From SZUA-320 sp041612035 (GTDB lineage Bacteria > Gemmatimonadota > Gemmatimonadetes > Gemmatimonadales > GWC2-71-9): DNA of 6,171 nucleotides. A program made the translations under genes and the position numbers. Of this stretch, positions 1 through 5,202 are shown one piece after another (positions within the stretch are counted from its first letter, which is position 1; the number at the start of each line of letters is the position of its first letter). A model generated the notes under the pieces. The model saw only the letters and a program-made list of their open reading frames with translations. It did no database searches and was not told where the DNA came from. Location: NCBI GenBank assembly GCA_041612035.1, contig JBFILX010000140.1, positions 1 through 6,171 of the forward strand. Reading direction: 5' to 3'.

Positions 1-76
1 TGGGAGACTCCGCCTGCTGCCCGCCGCAGCCAGCCAGGAAGGCCAGGGCGGCGAGGGTCGTCATGATGCGGGTCAT
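1..76 (-). CDS. Start of a lipoprotein, probable RND efflux periplasmic adaptor (partial)
   Basis: Only the first 25 codons are inside the window; the gene runs off the left edge. The N-terminus reads MTRIMTTLAALAFLAGCGG: a short positively charged start, a hydrophobic stretch and a lipobox (LAGC) with the lipidated Cys at residue 17, followed by Gly-Gly-Gln-Gln, so the product should be a lipoprotein. The start ATG overlaps the stop of the upstream outer-membrane factor gene as ATGA, and a strong ribosome site (GGAGGT) sits 6 bases upstream. In CusCBA-type metal efflux operons the gene after the outer-membrane factor is usually the periplasmic adaptor (membrane fusion protein), often a lipoprotein. 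The adaptor identity is therefore inferred from position and the lipobox; no adaptor domain is visible in this fragment. Confidence 0.75.
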   Translation of the reverse strand, partial: MTRIMTTLAALAFLAGCGGQQAESP

Positions 77-1335
77 CGGGCCACCTCCGCGCCCCCGAGG
101 AGCGCCTCGATCTCCGCCACCGCCGCGTGGTAGTCGGCGGCGAGCCGGATCCGTTCGATGTCGTAGCGGTTCACCGTCATCCGGCTCTCCACCAGGGTCA
201 TGAAGTCGGCCTGCCCCACCCGGTAGGCGGTCAGGGCCGACTCCACGGCCGCGGTCGCCTGGGGGAGGACGCGGGACGCGTACAGCGCGTCGAGCGAGCG
301 GGCCCGTTCGGCCATGGCCCGGAGCTCCGCCAGCCGGGCCCAGGTCTCGTTCCGGAGGTTGCGGGCCATCGCCTCCTCCATCGCCCGCATCGCCTCCATC
401 TCCCGGCGCATCGGCTGCTGCCGGCTCCCGGTACGGATCGGCAGGCTGATCCCGACCATCAGGCTCACCATGTCGTCGTACTGCGGGCGCTGCCCGTACT
501 CGACCCCCAGCATCAGGTCGGGCCACGACTCCCGGCGGGCTCCCTCGAGCCGGCTCTCCGCCGCGCGGATGCGCGCGTCGGCCGCGGCGAGCGCCGGGCG
601 GGCCGCGAGGGCGGTCCCGGACAACTCGGACACGGTCGGGAGCGGCCCGCCGATCGGGGGCAGTTCCAGGATGCCCACGGGGGCGTCCGGGTCCCGGGCG
701 AGGAGCGCGTTGAGCCGCGCCGCCCCCGCCAGCCGCTCCTCTTCCATCAGCACCAGGTCGGCCGCCATCCGGGCGACCGCCACCTGGGCCTGGAGCACGT
801 CCTGCTGGATCGCTTCCCCCACCCCGTACATCGCGGTCGCGGTCTCCTGGAAGCTCTCCAGCAGCGCGAGGGTCTGGCGCATCACGGTCACCGAGCGGTC
901 GATCGCCGCCACGCGCCAGTAGGCCGTCTTCACCCCGGCCACCAGCATCGCCTCGGCCTCGAGGGCGCCCAGCGAGTCGGCATCGGCCAGCCCGCGCGCC
1001 CCGTCCCGGCCCAGCCGCTGCTTGCCGGGCCACGGCACCATCTGGGAGAGCCGGACCGTGTTCATGGTCATCATCTCCTCGGTGCCGAAGCCGGCCAGCG
1101 GCCGGTTCACGAGGCCCAGGCCCAGCTCGGGCTCGGGCCAGGCACCGGCCTGGGGGATCCGCTCCCGCGCGGCCGCGGCCCTCAGCCGCTCGGCCCGGAG
1201 CATGGGATTCGCCTCCCGCGCGAGGGCCACCGCCTCGGCGAGACGCAGGGTGTCGGATGCGGCCGAGGCCGGCACGGACGCCGGACGGCCTGCGATGAAC
1301 GCGACCGCGAGCGCGGCCGCTATGTGGACTGCCAT
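73..1335 (-). CDS. TolC/CusC-family outer-membrane efflux channel protein
   Basis: A 420-residue outer-membrane factor, the usual size for this family. These proteins form a trimeric beta-barrel plus alpha-helical tunnel that carries substrates from an RND pump and adaptor out of the cell. Residues 1-27 look like a signal peptide ending in ASAAS, then the mature protein opens with a typical LAEAVALAREANP helix. Family-like segments include SQMVPWPGKQRLG (97-109), YGVGEAIQQDVLQAQV (170-185), WPDLMLGVEYGQR (271-283) and YRVGQADFMTLVESR (371-385); the first and last pattern are those of TolC proteins in heavy-metal efflux operons. The ATG at 1335 was chosen because GAGGAG lies 4 bases upstream (1340-1345) and the signal peptide starts here; a GTG 12 codons earlier would add an Arg to the n-region but has no ribosome site. 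It is 49 bases after the His/Cys-rich gene and overlaps the lipoprotein gene, so all three are probably one operon. The metal is not readable. Confidence 0.92.
   Translation of the reverse strand: MAVHIAAALAVAFIAGRPASVPASAASDTLRLAEAVALAREANPMLRAERLRAAAARERIPQAGAWPEPELGLGLVNRPLAGFGTEEMMTMNTVRLSQMVPWPGKQRLGRDGARGLADADSLGALEAEAMLVAGVKTAYWRVAAIDRSVTVMRQTLALLESFQETATAMYGVGEAIQQDVLQAQVAVARMAADLVLMEEERLAGAARLNALLARDPDAPVGILELPPIGGPLPTVSELSGTALAARPALAAADARIRAAESRLEGARRESWPDLMLGVEYGQRPQYDDMVSLMVGISLPIRTGSRQQPMRREMEAMRAMEEAMARNLRNETWARLAELRAMAERARSLDALYASRVLPQATAAVESALTAYRVGQADFMTLVESRMTVNRYDIERIRLAADYHAAVAEIEALLGGAEVAR
83..88 (-). promoter_or_regulatory. Ribosome binding site of the lipoprotein gene, inside the outer-membrane factor gene
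   Basis: On the minus strand GGAGGT lies inside the last codons of the outer-membrane factor gene, 6 bases before the lipoprotein ATG. Together with the ATGA overlap at 73-76 it fixes the lipoprotein start and suggests translational coupling of the two efflux components. Confidence 0.7.
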
Positions 1336-1384
1336 GGGACTCCTCGTCGGTGCTGGGTTCACCGGCCCGGCGGGCCGGCAGCGG

Positions 1385-1795
1385 TCAGCGGACGGGGAGG
1401 ATGTTGGGAGGTGGCGTGGGTGGTGCGGGGTCGTGCGCGTGGGGCGCCGCGGCGCGGACGAACGGACGGGTGCGGGTCGCCGGGGCCACGTCGCGCTCGA
1501 CCACGGCCGGCGCCCCCAGCGCGGGAGCGGTGCCCGCCGTGCAGGCGGACGGCATGCCGCACCCCGGCCCGGCGCAGTCCTCGCACCCGCCGTGGGCGGG
1601 GGAGAGCGTGGCGACCGGATGGGCGTGCGTCTCGTGCGGCGCCTCGACCGATTCCGGCGCGGGGTCCGCGCAATGCCCCTCGTGTCCCGCCGACTGGGCC
1701 GCGAGCGGCCCGGCCACGAGGAGCGCCAGCGCCCCCAGGGCGGCAAGCGCCCGGGCGGCACGGCGGAGGGGGGATCCGGTCTCTGGCATGGCCAT
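1385..1795 (-). CDS. Small exported His/Cys-rich protein, putative periplasmic metal binder
   Basis: I do not recognise a named family with certainty. The 136-residue product has an n-region with Arg11-Arg12 and a hydrophobic stretch (LAALGALALLVAGPLAAQ, about residues 18-34) that looks like a Sec signal peptide. The mature part is rich in metal ligands: His at 38, 41, 54, 57, 59, 68, 119 and 121 and Cys at 42, 71, 74, 79 and 85, including HEGHC, HETHAH and a CEDCAGPGCG cluster. The C-terminus is Pro-rich and ends PPNILPVR. It is the first gene before the outer-membrane factor in the probable efflux operon, which supports a role as periplasmic metal buffer, chaperone or sensor; that role is inference. 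The layout faintly recalls small DUF2946-type proteins found near copper genes. The start is uncertain between the ATG at 1795 and a second ATG two codons in; neither has a strong ribosome site. Confidence 0.75.
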   Translation of the reverse strand: MAMPETGSPLRRAARALAALGALALLVAGPLAAQSAGHEGHCADPAPESVEAPHETHAHPVATLSPAHGGCEDCAGPGCGMPSACTAGTAPALGAPAVVERDVAPATRTRPFVRAAAPHAHDPAPPTPPPNILPVR

Positions 1796-1937
1796 CCAAT
1801 CTGCCCACGACGAGGGTTCCGTACAAGCGGTCAGCGTGCAAACCGCGGGCCATCATGGGGTTCCGGCAGGGCCTCCTCCCGGCCCGGCCCCCGATCCAGT
1901 ACGATCAGGGGTCCTCACCGACCGGATTCCGGCCCCC
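1796..1937. promoter_or_regulatory. Divergent intergenic region between the efflux operon and the ureohydrolase gene
   Basis: This 142-base stretch must hold the start signals for both directions. No convincing sigma-70 pair was found. Weak candidates are TACGAT at 1900-1905 for the rightward gene, with no matching -35, and on the minus strand TTGTAC followed 17 bases later by CAGATT, very close to the leftward ATG. No clear metal-regulator palindrome of the CueR/CsoR kind is visible. The region is called by position only. Confidence 0.35.
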
Positions 1938-2735
1938 ATGACCGTCACCCTCCTGGGCGTTCCCTTCGATGCCGCCTCCAGCTTCCGGCGCGGCGCGGCG
2001 GGAGCGCCCGCCGCCATCCGGGCCGCGCTGGAGCAGGTGGCCGGCTGGTCCAACCGGTTCACCGAATCGGGGCTCGACCTGGGCGCGGCCGACGCCTTGC
2101 GGGACGCGGGGGACGTGGCCTGTGGCGAGCCCGCGGCCACCCGGGCGGCGATCGAGCGGGCGGTCTCCGATCTCCTGCTCGCGGGCGAGCGGCCGCTGGT
2201 GCTGGGCGGCGACCACTCGATCACCTACCCCGCGCTCCGCGGCATGGTCGAGGTGATGGGCCCGCTCGACGTGCTGCACCTCGACGCCCACCCCGACCTG
2301 TACGAGGTCTACGACGGCGACCGGTTCAGCCATGCCTGTCCCTTCGCGCGGGCGCTGGAGGACGGGCTCATCGCGCGCCTGGTGCAGATGGGCATCCGGG
2401 CCGCGACGCCGCCGCAGCTGGCGCTGGCGGAGCGGTACGAGGTGGAGATGGTCCCGATGACCGACTGGGGCCGGCCGGTGGGCCTCTTCTTCGAGCGGCC
2501 GGTCTACATCTCGCTCGACCTGGACGTGCTCGACCCCGCCTTCGCCCCGGGGGTCTCGCACCCCGAGCCCGGCGGGCTGTCGGTGCGCGAGCTGCTCAAC
2601 GTGCTCCAGCGGGTGCACGGCCGGGTGGTGGGGGCCGACCTGGTGGAGTACAACCCCGAAGCCGACCCCCACGGCCATACCGCCGTGGTCTGCGTGAAGC
2701 TGGTGAAGGAGCTCGCCGGGCTGCTGGCCGGATAG
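1938..2735 (+). CDS. Agmatinase/arginase family (ureohydrolase) protein, plant-arginase-like
   Basis: A 265-residue cytosolic ureohydrolase, an enzyme class that uses two manganese ions to hydrolyse a guanidino group and release urea (arginine to ornithine, or agmatine to putrescine). All metal-ligand motifs are present: GGDHS with His93, DAHPDL with Asp116, His118 and Asp120, and SLDLDVLDP with Asp194 and Asp196. The late VEYNP block (236-240) carries Glu237, the usual substrate-side acidic position. The stretches SHACPFARALEDG (131-143), GVSHPEPGGLS (205-215) and GADLVEYNPEAD (232-243) recall plant arginases, which belong to the agmatinase-like branch. It is shorter than typical agmatinases of about 300 residues because the N-terminal segment before GVPFD is nearly absent. 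The ATG at 1938 begins directly at the first beta strand; no clear ribosome site precedes it and no better in-frame start is near. Substrate (agmatine, arginine or another guanidino compound) cannot be decided, so no symbol is given. It is a single gene, with no polyamine or urease gene beside it. Confidence 0.9.
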   Translation: MTVTLLGVPFDAASSFRRGAAGAPAAIRAALEQVAGWSNRFTESGLDLGAADALRDAGDVACGEPAATRAAIERAVSDLLLAGERPLVLGGDHSITYPALRGMVEVMGPLDVLHLDAHPDLYEVYDGDRFSHACPFARALEDGLIARLVQMGIRAATPPQLALAERYEVEMVPMTDWGRPVGLFFERPVYISLDLDVLDPAFAPGVSHPEPGGLSVRELLNVLQRVHGRVVGADLVEYNPEADPHGHTAVVCVKLVKELAGLLAG

Positions 2736-2739
2736 CCCC

Positions 2740-2778
2740 GACCGCGGCCCCCGGTCCGCGCTGCCCGCCGCGGCGGGC
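2740..2778. terminator. Possible bidirectional terminator hairpins between convergent genes
   Basis: The 53-base gap between the convergent stop codons holds two GC-rich inverted repeats. The first pairs GACCG (2740-2744) with CGGTC (2752-2756), or alternatively CGCGG (2743-2747) with CCGCG (2756-2760). The second is a perfect 16-base palindrome, GCCCGCCGCGGCGGGC, at 2763-2778. Neither is followed by a clear T-run in either direction. Position between two converging genes is the main support for a terminator role. Confidence 0.45.
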
Positions 2779-2788
2779 CGAGTTGCCC

Positions 2789-3346
2789 TTAGGCCACCTC
2801 GGCGGCTTCCCAGGCCCGGGCCTGGAACGGCTCGTCCAGCGGGGTGTCGGCGAGATGGTTGGCGTGGTTGGAGATGGCCTTGAGCGCGATGCCGACCAGC
2901 ACGTCCAGGGCATTGGCCCGGGTGAAACCCGCCCCGAGGAACCGCTCCAGCTCGCCGTCCGCCAGGAACCCCCGAGTCTCAAGCACGGCGGCGGTGTACC
3001 GCCGCAGCGCCTCGTACCGGTCGTCGGGCACCGGGCCCCCGGCCCGGAGCGCGTCGACGACCTCCGCCGGCACGCCGAGCCCGTCCGCCACCGTGGAATG
3101 CGCCGCGGTGCAGTAGGCGCAGCCGTTGTGGATGCTCACAGTGATCAGGACGGCCTGCTGCTCGCCCGGCTTCAGCCCCGACTTGCCGAGGATGCTGGAC
3201 AGCGACAGGTATGCCTCGAGGGCGGCCGGCGATTCCGCGAGCACCCCGAGAACGTTGGGAACGAATCCGAACGCCTTCTCCGCCGTGCCCAGCAGCGGGC
3301 GGGCGGCAGCGGGCGCGGTTTCCGTGGTGTGGACCGTAAAGGACAT
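2789..3346 (-). CDS. AhpD-like / carboxymuconolactone decarboxylase family protein, peroxidase-related
   Basis: A 185-residue cytosolic protein of the AhpD-like all-helical fold. The active-site motif is plain: NGCAYCTAAHS with Cys76, Cys79 and His83, as in AhpD-type alkylhydroperoxidases that use the CxxC pair for thiol-based peroxide reduction. The opening FGFVPNVLGVLAESPAALEAYL (26-47) and the closing SNHANHLADTPLD (159-171) match the group usually annotated as uncharacterised peroxidase-related enzymes. The start is well supported: GGAGGG at 3355-3360 lies 8 bases before the ATG. It follows the Rieske/glutamate-synthase-like gene on the same strand with a 104-base gap, so it may be co-transcribed, though the gap could also hold its own promoter. 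Expected role is hydroperoxide or thiol redox chemistry; its reductant and true substrate are unknown, and members of this family without decarboxylase activity are common. Confidence 0.88.
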   Translation of the reverse strand: MSFTVHTTETAPAAARPLLGTAEKAFGFVPNVLGVLAESPAALEAYLSLSSILGKSGLKPGEQQAVLITVSIHNGCAYCTAAHSTVADGLGVPAEVVDALRAGGPVPDDRYEALRRYTAAVLETRGFLADGELERFLGAGFTRANALDVLVGIALKAISNHANHLADTPLDEPFQARAWEAAEVA

Positions 3347-3379
3347 CGTGACTTCCCTCCGTGGGTTCGGTAAGTGCGG

Positions 3380-3396
3380 CGAGGCCAGGGGCCTCG
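3380..3396 (-). other. Small intercistronic hairpin
   Basis: CGAGGCC (3380-3386) and GGCCTCG (3390-3396) pair over a 3-base loop between the two minus-strand genes. There is no T-run after it on the minus strand. It could be a weak attenuator, a transcript-processing stem, or chance in such GC-rich DNA. Confidence 0.3.
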
Positions 3397-3450
3397 GTTC
3401 TGGAAACGCGGAGGGCCCGGCGAAAGTTCCCGTCGGGGCGGCGGATCCCG

Positions 3451-5094
3451 TCAGCCGACCGTGCCGACCCCGGCGTACGGCACGCCCGTCAGGTCGGCGA
3501 TCTCCCGCTTCCAGGTGGTCAGGTCCTCCACCCGGAACCCGCGCAGGTGCCGATGCCCGCAGGCGCGCGCGAGCACCTGCATCAGTTCCACGCTGGCCTC
3601 CAGGAACCGGGCCAGCCGCCGGGCCGATTCCGCCACCACGAGCCGGGCCCGCAGGCTGGGCTTCTGGGTGGCGATGCCCACCGGACAGTTGTTGGTGTGG
3701 CAGGCCCGCATCCCGATGCAGCCGATGGCCTGGATGGCGGAGTTGGCGATCGCCACCCCATCCGCCCCCAGGGCGAGCGCCTTCACGAAGTCGGCGTCGG
3801 TGCGGAGCCCGCCGGTGATGATGAGCGTCACGTCGCGGCCCACCGTCCGGTCGAGGTGGCGGCGGGCCCGCGGGAGGGCGGCGAGGGTCGGCACGGAGAT
3901 GTGGTGCTTGAACAGCTCGGGTGCCGCCCCGGTCGCGCCGCCGCGCCCGTCGAGGATCAGGTAGTCCACCCCCACCTCGAGCGCGAAGTCGATGTCGGCC
4001 TCGATGTGCTGGGCGGAGAGCTTGAACCCCACCGGGATCCCGCCCGACCGCTCGCGCACCTCCGCCGCCACCTCCCTGAAATCGGCCGGCGTCGTGAGAT
4101 CCGGGAACCGGGCGGGGCTGATCGCGGGCTCGCCGGCGGTGAGCCCGCGGACCGCGGCGATCTTCTCGGTCACCTTCGTCCCGGGCAGGTGGCCGCCGGT
4201 GCCCGTCTTCGCCCCCTGGCCGCCCTTGAAGTGGAAGGCCTGCACCCGGGTCACCAGTTCGGGCTTCCACCCGAAGCGGGCCGAGGCCAGTTCGTAGAAG
4301 TAGCGGCGGTTCTCCGCCTGTTCCTCCGGCAGCATGCCGCCCTCCCCGGAGCAGATCCCCGTCCCCGCCAGCTCCGCTCCCTTCGCGAGGGCGATCTTGG
4401 CCTCCTCGCTCAGTGCGCCGAAGCTCATGTCGCTCACCAGGATGGGGATGGCGAGGGTGAGCGGGCGCTTGGCCCGGGGGCCCACCACCAGTTCGGTCCC
4501 CACCGCCTCGTCGTCGAGCAGCGGGGGCCGGGCCAGCTGGCCGACCAGCAGCTGGAGGTCGTCCCAGTGCGGCAGCTCCGACCGCGGCACGCCCATCGCC
4601 GACACCGGGCCGTGGTGGCCGACCTTCGCGAGACCGTCCCGCGCCAGCGACTGGATGTACGGGTTGCGGTCCTCTTCCGGCGCACCGTGGACGTCGGCGT
4701 ACAGCCCCAGGTACTCGTCCCGGCGGTAGGGCTGCGGGTGGTCCGCCGCCCAGTCCGCCACCTCCGACTCGTCCACCAGGACCTGGTCGCCTTGCTGGTC
4801 GATCACCGCGGTGAACGAGGCCAGTTCCTCGTCGTTGTTGTATTCGCTGACCCCGGTGCGGTAGCGGTAGTCCCAGCCGTGGACCCCGCAGATCAGGTTG
4901 TCGCCGTCGATGTGGCCGTCGGCGAGGAGGGCGCCGCGGTGGTGGCATCGGCCGTAGAGCACCGAGACCTGGTCGTCGTAGCGGATGACCACCAGGTCCA
5001 CGCCCGCCACCAGGGCGTAGGCGGGCCGGCGGTCGGCCAGCTCGCTCCAGGCGGCGACGGGGACGGAGCGCCGGAGCGCGGTGGCATGGGTCAT
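3451..5094 (-). CDS. Rieske [2Fe-2S] domain fused to an FMN-binding glutamate-synthase-like domain
   Basis: A 547-residue two-domain redox protein. Residues 1-110 are a Rieske ferredoxin-like domain with Cys50-x-His52 and, 16 residues later, Cys69-x2-His72 (CHH and CGVH). After a linker, residues 200-515 form the FMN barrel of the glutamate synthase large subunit: SDMSFGALSEEAK (221-233), GGQGAKTGTGGHLPG (291-305), GIPVGFKLSAQHIEADIDFA (352-371), LDGRGGATGAAP (381-392) and TGGLRTDADFVKALALGADG (427-446). CIGMRACHTNNCPVG supplies Cys459, Cys465 and Cys470 in the C-x5-C-x4-C spacing that holds a 3Fe-4S cluster in glutamate synthases. There is no N-terminal glutaminase domain, so it cannot release ammonia from glutamine itself. 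The closest named relatives I can recall are GlxD/MgsC-type proteins, the latter a subunit of N-methylglutamate synthase, but no partner subunit is adjacent. GGGAG lies 6 bases before the ATG. The physiological substrate is unknown. Confidence 0.88.
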   Translation of the reverse strand: MTHATALRRSVPVAAWSELADRRPAYALVAGVDLVVIRYDDQVSVLYGRCHHRGALLADGHIDGDNLICGVHGWDYRYRTGVSEYNNDEELASFTAVIDQQGDQVLVDESEVADWAADHPQPYRRDEYLGLYADVHGAPEEDRNPYIQSLARDGLAKVGHHGPVSAMGVPRSELPHWDDLQLLVGQLARPPLLDDEAVGTELVVGPRAKRPLTLAIPILVSDMSFGALSEEAKIALAKGAELAGTGICSGEGGMLPEEQAENRRYFYELASARFGWKPELVTRVQAFHFKGGQGAKTGTGGHLPGTKVTEKIAAVRGLTAGEPAISPARFPDLTTPADFREVAAEVRERSGGIPVGFKLSAQHIEADIDFALEVGVDYLILDGRGGATGAAPELFKHHISVPTLAALPRARRHLDRTVGRDVTLIITGGLRTDADFVKALALGADGVAIANSAIQAIGCIGMRACHTNNCPVGIATQKPSLRARLVVAESARRLARFLEASVELMQVLARACGHRHLRGFRVEDLTTWKREIADLTGVPYAGVGTVG

Positions 5095-5202
5095 GGCTGG
5101 CTCCCGTGGGCGAGAGGATTGGCGCGGGTCGTAGCCTCAACGCGCGGGGGGACGAATCGGTTCGTCCCGCCGCCTGGGACAATAGCGGCGTAGCTTTGGA
5201 CG
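5095..5202. promoter_or_regulatory. Divergent control region between the Rieske-fusion gene and the exonuclease gene
   Basis: This 108-base gap separates two divergent start codons and must hold both promoters. It contains the strong inverted repeat described separately. A weak -10-like GACAAT at 5178-5183 faces the exonuclease gene, with no good -35 partner. The minus-strand side ends in a clear ribosome site (GGGAG, 5101-5105); the plus-strand side has only a weak GGA just before the ATG. Confidence 0.5.
5144..5173. repeat. Imperfect inverted repeat, candidate operator or leader hairpin
   Basis: Arms 5144-5156 and 5161-5173 pair at 12 of 13 positions around a 4-base TCGG centre. The inner 8 pairs, GGGACGAA with TTCGTCCC, are perfect; the only mismatch is G5148 against G5169. 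It lies 29 bases upstream of the exonuclease ATG and 49 bases upstream of the Rieske-fusion ATG. It could be a regulator binding site serving both genes or a stem-loop in a 5' leader. Confidence 0.6.

Noticed and set aside
1336..1761. N-terminal extension of the outer-membrane factor frame
   Set aside because: The extension is Arg/Pro-rich noise overlapping the His/Cys-rich gene in another frame. The signal peptide and GAGGAG ribosome site put the start at 1335.
1900..1905. TACGAT as -10 box for the ureohydrolase gene
   Set aside because: Only four of six consensus matches and nothing like a -35 at the right spacing; not strong enough to list as a promoter.
1350..1937. N-terminal extension of the ureohydrolase frame
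   Set aside because: It runs antisense over the His/Cys-rich gene and through the divergent intergenic region; the enzyme fold begins at the ATG at 1938.
127..1941. Long open frame on the plus strand across the outer-membrane factor gene, and similar very long frames at 1022-3373, 3361-5193 (plus) and 2789-5317 (minus)
   Set aside because: They are antisense or out-of-frame to genes with clear family motifs, have low-complexity Arg/Pro/Gly/His-rich translations and no recognisable domains. Long empty frames are expected on the other frames of very GC-rich DNA.
5144..5173. T-box-like leader terminator (GGGACGAA/TTCGTCCC resembles T-box terminator stems)
   Set aside because: No Stem I, no T-box sequence such as TGGNACCGCG, no T-run, and the flanking genes are not aminoacyl-tRNA synthetase or amino-acid genes.
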